This document shows, piece after piece, positions 22,925 to 28,782 of a stretch of 28,782 nucleotides of DNA. The notes beneath the pieces are model-generated. The model was not told the DNA's origin. It saw only the letters and a list, made by a program, of their open reading frames with translations, and ran no database searches. Within the stretch, counting starts at the first letter, position 1; every line of letters begins with the position of its first letter. A program made the position numbers and the translations under genes. The DNA comes from DAOUMU01 sp034409055. GTDB taxonomy: Bacteria; Chloroflexota; Anaerolineae; 4572-78; J111. The stretch lies in assembly GCA_034409055.1 (NCBI GenBank), contig DAOUMU010000529.1, positions 1-28,782 on the forward strand, written 5' to 3'.

Positions 22925-25660
22925 TTAACTACGAACTGCTTCACTGATTAAAGTCTCTACTTTAGCCAATGCCTCACCCAGATGGGCGGAGTCCTTACCG
23001 CCAGCTTGAGCCATAGTCGGTTTGCCTCCCCCACCACCGCCAACCACCTTAGCTACTTCTTTGACCAACTTACCCGCATGCACCCCCCGCTTGGTTAAAT
23101 CTTCGGTGACAGTGGCAATGATATTGGGTTTACCTTCAATCACGGTAGCCAACACAACGACCGCCGAGCCAAGCCGGTCTCGGAACCAATCGCTCATTTC
23201 GCGCAGCATAGCCACATCGGGAGCATCCACTTCGAGAGAAATCACCTTAATCCCCTTGACCTCGCGAGCTTTGGCTAACATACTCTCAAACTCGACCCTG
23301 GCTAGCTTACGCCGCAAAGCCTTTAATTCCTTCTCGTGCCCCTGTAACTGAGCCATCAATGAGAGAGTGCGACGATAAACCTCTTCTGGAGGAACGCCCA
23401 GAAAAGCGGCCGTTTGCTCTAGCGTTACCAGACGATACTGAATGAGTTGTTGCGCTGTCCGTCCGGTGACAGCTTCAATACGCCGCACACCGGCCGCCGC
23501 ACTCCCTTCACTGGTGATATGTAGGGCCCCAATTTGGGTGGTGCTTTGAACATGCGTACCACCACAAAGTTCCCGGCTGTAAATTTGACCATCAGGCCCT
23601 ATTTGTACGACACGGACCATATCACCATACTTTTCGCCAAAGAGAGCCATAATCTCCCCGGCCCCAATCGCCTCTCTTAATTCGTCGTACTGCTTATAGC
23701 TGGCCGAAACAGGATAATCGGCCAAAATGGCTTCATTGACAGCATGCTCTATCTCATCCAGTTCGCTCTGAGTAACCATCTGGGGATGACTGAAGTCAAA
23801 GCGCAGTCTATCGGGGGCTACCAATGAGCCAGCCTGAGCCACGTGATCGCCCAAAGTACGGCGTAACTCACGATGCAGCACGTGGGTAGCCGTATGGTTG
23901 CGCATAATATCCCAGCGATTCTCATAATCAACGCTGACCCAGACCGGATCATCCACCTTGACTGTGCCGCTGACCAAAACACCCTCGTGAACAATCAGGC
24001 CATTGAGCGGCTTGTGAACGTTGGAGACTTCCATCTCCCACTGGGGGGGCGTCTGGGGACTGGCACAATGAGTAATTTGGCCAGTATCGCTGACCTGGCC
24101 ACCGGCTTCAACATAAAAGGGCGTGGCCGCCAATACAATTTCGATTTTCTGACCTTCGCCAGCGCTATCCACCACCTGGCCATCGCGCAAAATGGCTATG
24201 ACCGAGCTTTGCAATTCAGTGCTAACATAAGGATTGTGCTTGACCCCACTATCGGGCAGCGTACCCTCCTGTTTCAATGTATCGAACAAATCGGCGTAAG
24301 TTTGCAGCATATCAACGGCAATTTCACCAATCTTGCGACCGCCCGATATTTCAGCGTGTCGTTTGAATGCCTTTTGATAGCCAGCTTCATCAATGGTAAA
24401 GCCGTACTCCTCCTCAGCAATGAGTCGCGTGAGGTCTTTGGGAAAACCGTAAGTGGCATAGAGTTTGAAGACCTCATCACCGGGAATTTTATTTTTCCCC
24501 GTGGCTTTCAACCTTTCGACCAGATCAGCAATCAACTCCAAACCATTGTTAAAGGTTTTGAGGAAACGCTCCTCTTCCTGGGTAATGACGTTAAGGATAA
24601 ATTGGCGACGCGGCTTCAGTTCAATGTAGTGATTGCCCATCTCTTCGATGACTTTATCAGCCACTTTAGCCAGGAACGGCTTTTTGAAACCGGCCATACG
24701 ACCGTAACGAGCAGCCCGACGTAAAATAAGACGCAAAACCGAGGCCCGTCCCTCGTTACCGGGCATAACCCCATCCCCAATCATGAAGGTGATCGCCCGC
24801 CCGTGGTCGGCAATCACCCGGTAGGCCACCAAATTCTCTTCAACCTGAGCATCACTGTGACCCAGCAGGGTTTGAATATGGTTAATGATCGGTGTAAACA
24901 GGTCAGTTTCATAATTGGCCCGCTTGTTCTGCACCACCGATACGATGCGTTCGAGCCCCATACCTGTATCTACGCCCGGTTTAGGCAGCGGGGTACGACT
25001 GCCATCTTCGGCCTGGTTGAACTGCATAAAAACCAGATTCCATATTTCCAGCCAGCGCTCGCAGTCATTATCTAACAATACAGAGCAATCGGGCTGGCCA
25101 CAGGTGCAGAATTCTTCGCCCCAATCGTAATGTAACTCAGACGTAGGGCCACAAGGTCCAACGTCGGCCATCTGCCAGAAGTTGGTGGCATCGCCCATAC
25201 GGTAGACCCGTTCCGGGTCAATTCCCATTTCTTGGGTCCACAAATTGTATGCTTCGTCATCGTCCCGGTGGACGGTGTAGTAAATCCGCTCCGGGGGGAT
25301 GCCGTAAACCTGAGTCACGCACTCATAGGCAAAACGAACGGCATCTCTTTTAAAGTAATCACCCAGGGAAAAGTTGCCAAGCATCTCAAAAAAGGTATGG
25401 TGACGTGGTGAGGGGCCCACATTTTCCAGGTCGTTGTGCTTGCCCGCCACCCGCATGCATTTTTGGACTGTAACTGCTCGTTTATAAGGTCGTTTTTCCA
25501 GGCCTAAAAAAGCATCCTTAAATTGGACCATTCCGGCATTAACAAACAAGAGCGTGGGATCGTCAACCGGTACCAACGAGGAGCTGGATACTACCGTATG
25601 TTGATTTTTTTCAAAATAATCTAAAAACGCCTGCCGAATTTCAGCGCTGGTCATGGTCAT
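22925..25660 (-). CDS. alaS: Alanine-tRNA ligase
   Basis: 911 residues, full length. The enzyme charges tRNA-Ala with alanine. Aminoacylation core: R-H-H-T-F-F-E-M-L-G-N-F-S-L-G-D-Y-F (86-103), C-G-P-T-S-E-L-H-Y-D (170-179), a Cys-rich insertion C-T-C-G-Q-P-D-C (185-192), E-I-W-N-L-V-F-M-Q-F, and G-V-D-T-G-M-G-L-E-R (229-238). The editing domain has H-T-A-T-H (His589, His593) and C-G-G-T-H (Cys699, His703), the four zinc ligands. The C-terminal C-Ala domain has the glycine run before K-P-T-M-A-Q-A-G-G (about 880-895). ATG 25660 has AAGGGG eight bases upstream; an ATG two codons later is possible. The 121-base upstream gap is too short for a T-box leader. Confidence 0.98.
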   Translation of the reverse strand: MTMTSAEIRQAFLDYFEKNQHTVVSSSSLVPVDDPTLLFVNAGMVQFKDAFLGLEKRPYKRAVTVQKCMRVAGKHNDLENVGPSPRHHTFFEMLGNFSLGDYFKRDAVRFAYECVTQVYGIPPERIYYTVHRDDDEAYNLWTQEMGIDPERVYRMGDATNFWQMADVGPCGPTSELHYDWGEEFCTCGQPDCSVLLDNDCERWLEIWNLVFMQFNQAEDGSRTPLPKPGVDTGMGLERIVSVVQNKRANYETDLFTPIINHIQTLLGHSDAQVEENLVAYRVIADHGRAITFMIGDGVMPGNEGRASVLRLILRRAARYGRMAGFKKPFLAKVADKVIEEMGNHYIELKPRRQFILNVITQEEERFLKTFNNGLELIADLVERLKATGKNKIPGDEVFKLYATYGFPKDLTRLIAEEEYGFTIDEAGYQKAFKRHAEISGGRKIGEIAVDMLQTYADLFDTLKQEGTLPDSGVKHNPYVSTELQSSVIAILRDGQVVDSAGEGQKIEIVLAATPFYVEAGGQVSDTGQITHCASPQTPPQWEMEVSNVHKPLNGLIVHEGVLVSGTVKVDDPVWVSVDYENRWDIMRNHTATHVLHRELRRTLGDHVAQAGSLVAPDRLRFDFSHPQMVTQSELDEIEHAVNEAILADYPVSASYKQYDELREAIGAGEIMALFGEKYGDMVRVVQIGPDGQIYSRELCGGTHVQSTTQIGALHITSEGSAAAGVRRIEAVTGRTAQQLIQYRLVTLEQTAAFLGVPPEEVYRRTLSLMAQLQGHEKELKALRRKLARVEFESMLAKAREVKGIKVISLEVDAPDVAMLREMSDWFRDRLGSAVVVLATVIEGKPNIIATVTEDLTKRGVHAGKLVKEVAKVVGGGGGGKPTMAQAGGKDSAHLGEALAKVETLISEAVRS

Positions 25661-25781
25661 ACCAATTACCCCTTATTCATGATTGAATATAAGATTCTAA
25701 TCTAATTAAAGGGGGATGTCAATTAACTTGAACTTCGGATGGGATAGGTGATTGGTGACTGGTGGCAGTTACCGGAGAGAA

Positions 25782-26129
25782 TCAAACTGGTTTAACCAAT
25801 ATAAGCAGAAGTAAGATGTAAAGATAGGTAGGTAAGGCAAATCGTCTAGGTATACTCTTGATTCGTTCTAAATAGGCCAAAATGGAGACAATTGCTGTGC
25901 CTAACAACAACACAAGCCACCACTGGTATTCCAGGCTGACAAAAGGGCACACTTTTCCGGGGGGGTCAACAAAAACATAAATACATTCAATACCAAAGAA
26001 GGCCATCAAAAACTGATGAACAAGCCCGACAACAATCGGCCCCCACAGGAAAATTTGCTTAAAAAAAGCAGATAAAAATTTCCTGGAATTCAACTCACTT
26101 GTTGCTGGTTGCCTGACCTTGGTCCTCAC
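25782..26129 (-). CDS. Small membrane protein of unknown function
   Basis: Up to 115 residues with three hydrophobic segments (about 27-50, 70-87, 99-113). Two cysteines (in E-C-I-Y-V-F and K-V-C-P-F) lie in the short loop after the first segment, where they could form a disulfide. No family recognised. The GTG start at 26129 overlaps the preceding gene by 35 bases and has no clear ribosome binding site. A TTG at 26093, just after that gene's stop, would give a 103-residue protein that keeps all membrane segments. Its position as last gene of three overlapping minus-strand membrane genes suggests a common transcript and a role tied to the Band-7-like protein. Confidence 0.6.
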   Translation of the reverse strand: MRTKVRQPATSELNSRKFLSAFFKQIFLWGPIVVGLVHQFLMAFFGIECIYVFVDPPGKVCPFVSLEYQWWLVLLLGTAIVSILAYLERIKSIPRRFALPTYLYILLLLILVKPV

Positions 26130-27048
26130 CGGTCTGTTTGTCCTTCCGGGCTAATAAATCGGCTAAATTGGTTATCCCTCCCCCCAAATTACGAGCGGCA
26201 TCAACCCGGCCACTGGTCTCCTGGAATACTCTATAAAGCTCTCTACACTCAGGTGTATCCGGGTCCAGGTGCGCCGCCGCCGCATAAGCCAAATAGGCCG
26301 TTCCACTGGCCGATGCTTCAGCTTTTGTCTGGAGAGCGTCTTTCGTCTCTTGGGGGTATCTGATCTCAATGTTAAACCAGAGCACTTCCAACCCAAAGTC
26401 CCTTGACAATTCACGTACAATGTCTAAATCCTTCAAGCTGCCTGATATTGTCGTGAGATTTCGTTCTAAATCCTCCAAAGCGGGAAAACTCAGGGCAGCA
26501 TGGATCAGTTCCTGTTCAACCGTTTTTTCCACAAAATCACGCACTCGAGGCCAGGTCATGGTGGTTGAGGCCACCGTCAAGGTTCTGCGAGCGGTGATAG
26601 ACACTCTTGCCTCGACAAAGAGCCCATCTTGAGCCTTAATCAGGACCTGGGCAACGTCTACCCCTCGCGGATGGGTATAACGAATCACAAAAAACTCTAT
26701 AATCATCCAGGGGATACCCAAAACGAGAAGGGGCAAAATAAAAACTATCAACAGCCCGTGGCGGGGGAGAGCCTTCTCAGACGAACTGGACATGCTGAGT
26801 TGCTTCAAAAAATAAGGCGTGGGGGTGGGCGTGGGCGTGGGCTCAGGAATCGGCGTTGGTCCGGGGATTGGGGTGACCGTTGGTTCAGCAGGAGGAGCCT
26901 CTGGTGCGCTTTCGACGTTAGCGGCCGCAGGGGCACTGACCTCAGAGGTAGGGGGAGGAATCTCGGCTGGCAATTGGGGCACAACCCTGATTAGCTGACA
27001 GCCCAAAACTAAAAATGTTAATAAAATGATTAACTTCTTATAGCCCAC
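26095..27048 (-). CDS. Lipoprotein with Pro/Thr-rich linker, membrane span and Band-7/SPFH-like domain
   Basis: 317 residues. The N-terminal signal ends in the lipobox L-V-L-G-C (Cys17). Residues 20-80 are rich in proline, threonine and alanine, ending in T-P-T-P-T-P-T-P. A transmembrane helix spans about 97-123. The rest (about 125-290) resembles an SPFH/Band-7 domain: V-E-A-R-V-S-I-T-A-R-R at the start, L-S-R-D-F-G-L-E-V-L-W-F-N-I-E-I near 214-229, then a helical A-E-A-S-A-S-G segment. If both anchors are used, the linker is outside and the SPFH part inside, an unusual topology. The GTG start overlaps the upstream gene by 11 bases with AAGGA before it, so translation is coupled. The SPFH call is by eye and moderate. 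Confidence 0.72.
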   Translation of the reverse strand: MGYKKLIILLTFLVLGCQLIRVVPQLPAEIPPPTSEVSAPAAANVESAPEAPPAEPTVTPIPGPTPIPEPTPTPTPTPYFLKQLSMSSSSEKALPRHGLLIVFILPLLVLGIPWMIIEFFVIRYTHPRGVDVAQVLIKAQDGLFVEARVSITARRTLTVASTTMTWPRVRDFVEKTVEQELIHAALSFPALEDLERNLTTISGSLKDLDIVRELSRDFGLEVLWFNIEIRYPQETKDALQTKAEASASGTAYLAYAAAAHLDPDTPECRELYRVFQETSGRVDAARNLGGGITNLADLLARKDKQTGEDQGQATSNK

Positions 27049-27577
27049 GACGCAGTTCCTTCTTGAGCCTGGCGTTTTCCGCCTTTAAGGCTTTCACCTC
27101 TGGGCTATCTCCTCCCACGATACGCGTAATGGCTAAATAGAGTAACATCATGCCAAAAGTTAGGAGTACATTCAGACCGAGGGTTTCATCTTGGGCTGCC
27201 GTGGCAATATAACCCGGCTCTGCGCCACCAATCTCAGTGGGCAGTAGACTTTTGACGACGGGGCTAAACGTTTGATAAACAGAATAAACAAAACCTATTA
27301 AAGGAACCAAGACGGTTATTGGTTTAACGACTGCTTTCAAGCTGTCCAACACGCGATCAAACATGGACAGCATGATAATCGCAAATTCAAAAAATACGAT
27401 CCCACCGCCTAAAAAGACACGAAGTTCTGACCTTGAAAGCATAATTTGAACATTGTTAATGGTAGCAATTGGAATATTATCGTTGGCGACGGCAATCCCC
27501 AATAATTGCGTAAATTGATCTAACCCAAAGAAGGCTATTAAAAAAATTACCAACAACAATGCAAAAAGAGTTACCAC
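27038..27577 (-). CDS. Four-span membrane protein with C-terminal coiled coil, function unknown
   Basis: 179 residues. Hydrophobic segments at about 4-22, 54-73, 84-105 and 133-155 are followed by a short basic coiled coil (V-K-A-L-K-A-E-N-A-R-L-K-K-E-L). No family recognised. Start is GTG at 27577; only weak purine-rich sequence lies upstream. Its stop overlaps the start of the Band-7-like gene by 11 bases. SPFH proteins are often paired with a small membrane protein, as with NfeD-class partners, and this may be such a partner, although no NfeD features are seen. An AAAAGTACCG motif touches the start codon and TTTGAC half-sites lie 50-90 bases upstream. Confidence 0.72.
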   Translation of the reverse strand: MVTLFALLLVIFLIAFFGLDQFTQLLGIAVANDNIPIATINNVQIMLSRSELRVFLGGGIVFFEFAIIMLSMFDRVLDSLKAVVKPITVLVPLIGFVYSVYQTFSPVVKSLLPTEIGGAEPGYIATAAQDETLGLNVLLTFGMMLLYLAITRIVGGDSPEVKALKAENARLKKELRRGL

Positions 27578-27872
27578 AAAAGTACCGCTTCTTTAAAGGT
27601 TTGTACTAATTTGTCTCCTACTAATACTTTGACATAAAATTTTATTTATGTCAAATCTTATTTGACGTTCGTCTCCTTTTAAGAATTTTGGCCACAATAC
27701 ATAACGCATATCTGGCTATTTTCTCCTGCATTTTGTATAGGACAAATAAGCCCATAAATTAAGGAGTTATCACGAGTGTTGGCACACCACCAATGATGAA
27801 ATTATCCGTACCGTAGGGCATTAAGTTTGTCCTACAAGGTCTATTTACAGAGGAGAAGAACAGACGATAGGC
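27578..27872. other. Intergenic stretch between sortase and membrane-gene trio
   Basis: 295 bases without a credible ORF. It contains an AAAAGTACCG motif next to the 27577 start, the TTTGAC half-site cluster (27628-27666), and an eight-pair hairpin GTAGGGCA / TGTCCTAC at 27813-27835 that could end the sortase transcript, although no T-run follows. A plus-strand AAGGAG followed by GTG near 27770 opens a frame that stops after six codons. Confidence 0.7.
27628..27666. promoter_or_regulatory. Inverted-repeat operator candidate with three TTTGAC half-sites
   Basis: TTTGACATAAA (27628-27638) and TTTATGTCAAA (27645-27655) are a perfect 11-base inverted repeat with a six-base spacer. The right arm forms a second inverted repeat, GTCAAAT (27650-27656) with ATTTGAC (27660-27666). 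Alternating half-sites of this kind usually mark a dimeric transcription-factor site. It sits 50-90 bases upstream of the 27038-27577 gene. On the minus strand TTGACA within the repeat could also serve as a -35 box, but no good -10 box stands at the right distance. Confidence 0.45.
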
Positions 27873-28490
27873 TTACATGGGATGAGCAATAACAATTAAA
27901 CGGTGGGTATTGGTCCAACTGGGCCAGCAAGTAATAAGGGTGAGTTGTTCCCTGGTCGTCGGCTGGATGACCGTGCGTAGGTAGTCCAAGGCTTCTGGTG
28001 AAGCGCCAAAAGCCCTCACAATTTGCTTCTCGCTGACTTGGTAAACATAAGATGTTCCCTCATCAGTCCAAAGGGTGACTCGGTCACCCACCTCTATCTC
28101 CTCAAGGTGGCCAAAAACATGCCCGCCCAGGCTCTTATTGTGGCCAGAGATGACTACATTACTGGTTTGACCAGGCTGGGCCGAATTACGATGCCAGCCG
28201 GCCTCATCATATGGCACTTCCCACACGCTAACAATTTGCCCTCCTTTTTGCTCTGATCGCCACCCCATCTCGACTACAGGGGCATCCAGGCCAATCGCTT
28301 CAGCCATAATGCGGCTCGGCCCCTCCCTCTCAGAGACAGGCAGACCATCTGTTGAGGCTTGTACTGACATTGGCGTGGCCAGGGGCACGACCTTAATGAG
28401 GCCAGAACAGGCTGATACACCCAAAAGCAAAGTTAAGCCAATCAGCCAGCCAACTTGTTTGACGATATCCGGTCTAAATTCCAAACCCAC
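27873..28490 (-). CDS. Sortase (class D/E/F-like) with lipoprotein-type signal
   Basis: 205 residues. The sortase fold is shown by the catalytic triad: His117 in V-I-S-G-H-N, Cys188 in L-T-L-I-T-C-W-P, and Arg197 in N-T-H-R-L-I-V. Sortases cut a C-terminal sorting signal and join the protein to the envelope or to another protein. The N-terminus has one hydrophobic segment ending in V-S-A-C (Cys28), which fits a lipobox, so the enzyme may be lipid-anchored rather than membrane-spanning, which is unusual. The GTG start at 28490 has poor spacing to AGGGG; TTG 28484 fits better. The upstream neighbour (28643 onward) ends in a sorting signal and is the probable substrate. Confidence 0.9.
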   Translation of the reverse strand: MGLEFRPDIVKQVGWLIGLTLLLGVSACSGLIKVVPLATPMSVQASTDGLPVSEREGPSRIMAEAIGLDAPVVEMGWRSEQKGGQIVSVWEVPYDEAGWHRNSAQPGQTSNVVISGHNKSLGGHVFGHLEEIEVGDRVTLWTDEGTSYVYQVSEKQIVRAFGASPEALDYLRTVIQPTTREQLTLITCWPSWTNTHRLIVIAHPM

Positions 28491-28549
28491 TTCCCCTAAT
28501 CAGATAGAGTAAGAACTGATTTCGCATCCCCATCAAATTTGTGGGTAGC

Positions 28550-28621
28550 GTAAGGGTGAGGCAAGTCAGAGCATAGCTTGTTTGCTTCGATTACCACCAA
28601 TCCGAGTTGCCTCGCCCTTAC
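28550..28621. repeat. Interspersed intergenic inverted repeat (GTAAGGGYGAGGCAA)
   Basis: GTAAGGGTGAGGCAA (28550-28564) pairs with TTGCCTCGCCCTTAC (28607-28621) over 15 positions with one G-U pair; the loop is 42 bases. The arm sequence is of the GTAAGGGCGAGGC type often seen scattered through Chloroflexota and cyanobacterial genomes. It lies between the sorting-signal gene and the sortase gene and could also act as a transcription or processing barrier. Confidence 0.75.
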
Positions 28622-28642
28622 ATTTGGAGAGGATACCATTTT

Positions 28643-28782
28643 TCAGACATGTTTAACAAATTGCCGCCGGACGATCCAGAAAACTACAACTGCACTTAAC
28701 AATATGCTCATAGTGAGCACCGCCAACGCTGTTGGCGACAGAAAAGCACCCGTTTCTGGAGGCTGCGGGGGTGGGGGTGGGG
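28643..28782 (-). CDS. C-terminal end of a surface protein with a sortase sorting signal (partial)
   Basis: The last 45 codons of a gene that enters from the right edge; stop TGA at 28645-28643. The protein end is a proline run followed by P-P-E-T-G, a hydrophobic helix of about 25 residues (A-L-A-V-L-T-M-S-I-L-L-S-A-V-V-V-F-W-I-V) and a basic tail R-R-Q-F-V-K-H-V. This is the classical three-part cell-wall sorting signal, with P-P-E-T-G in place of L-P-x-T-G. The gene lies immediately upstream of the sortase gene on the same strand, so it is the likely substrate. The main part of the protein is outside the window. Confidence 0.8.
   Translation of the reverse strand, partial: PPPPPQPPETGAFLSPTALAVLTMSILLSAVVVFWIVRRQFVKHV

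Noticed and set aside
23873..24724. Plus-strand ORF of 283 codons within alaS
   Set aside because: It is antisense to the conserved alanine-tRNA ligase coding region and arises from codon-position effects.
25661..25781. T-box or other leader before alaS
   Set aside because: The gap is only 121 bases and contains neither a T-box core sequence nor an antiterminator/terminator pair.

Overview
The window looks like a chromosomal segment of a Chloroflexota bacterium, probably of the Anaerolineae type. This is an inference from gene content: multi-GAF/PAS sensor proteins, a ruvX / Baseplate_J-like / FtsA-PilM-like gene string, proline-threonine-rich lipoproteins, a sortase, and short GTAGGGGC / GTAAGGGCGAGGC-type intergenic inverted repeats. 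No rRNA, tRNA, CRISPR array, transposase or phage gene was recognised.

Left block (1-10954, all minus strand). A probable single transcript runs right to left. It begins with a 1,471-residue cytoplasmic PAS/GAF protein, overlapped by a GlpV-like (glycerol-type) periplasmic solute-binding protein. A membrane sensor (Cache-like region, HAMP, GAF domains) follows, then at least three tandem PF04392-type binding lipoproteins, the last of which leaves the window at base 1. No ABC permease, ATPase, kinase, cyclase or DNA-binding domain is present here. The block reads as alternating binding proteins and sensors without a visible output.

Middle (10955-15400). A gene-poor 1-kb stretch holds a promoter / Shine-Dalgarno / 19-codon ORF / terminator unit, then a second promoter and a leader with four nested helices. 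These lie upstream of a plus-strand pair: an NCS2-type nucleobase permease and an adenine-deaminase-family amidohydrolase, four bases apart. The deaminase departs from the usual family motifs at several places. A strong hairpin closes the unit and faces the next, convergent genes.

Right block (15408-28782, all minus strand). It contains a NarL-type response regulator and a receiver-GAF3-HisKA_3 hybrid kinase (a two-component pair). Next come a SpoIIAB/RsbW-type ATPase with its own terminator, ruvX coupled to a Baseplate_J-like membrane protein, an FtsA/PilM-like actin-fold protein, and alaS. Three overlapping membrane genes follow, one a Band-7-like lipoprotein. The window ends with a sortase that itself carries a lipobox, and the C-terminal end of a protein with a PPETG-hydrophobic-basic sorting signal, the likely sortase substrate.

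The points most worth following up are the structured leader before the purine genes, the 19-codon transcription unit, the outputless sensor/binding-protein cluster, the atypical deaminase and the sortase-substrate pair. All calls were made by reading; no database search or folding program was run.
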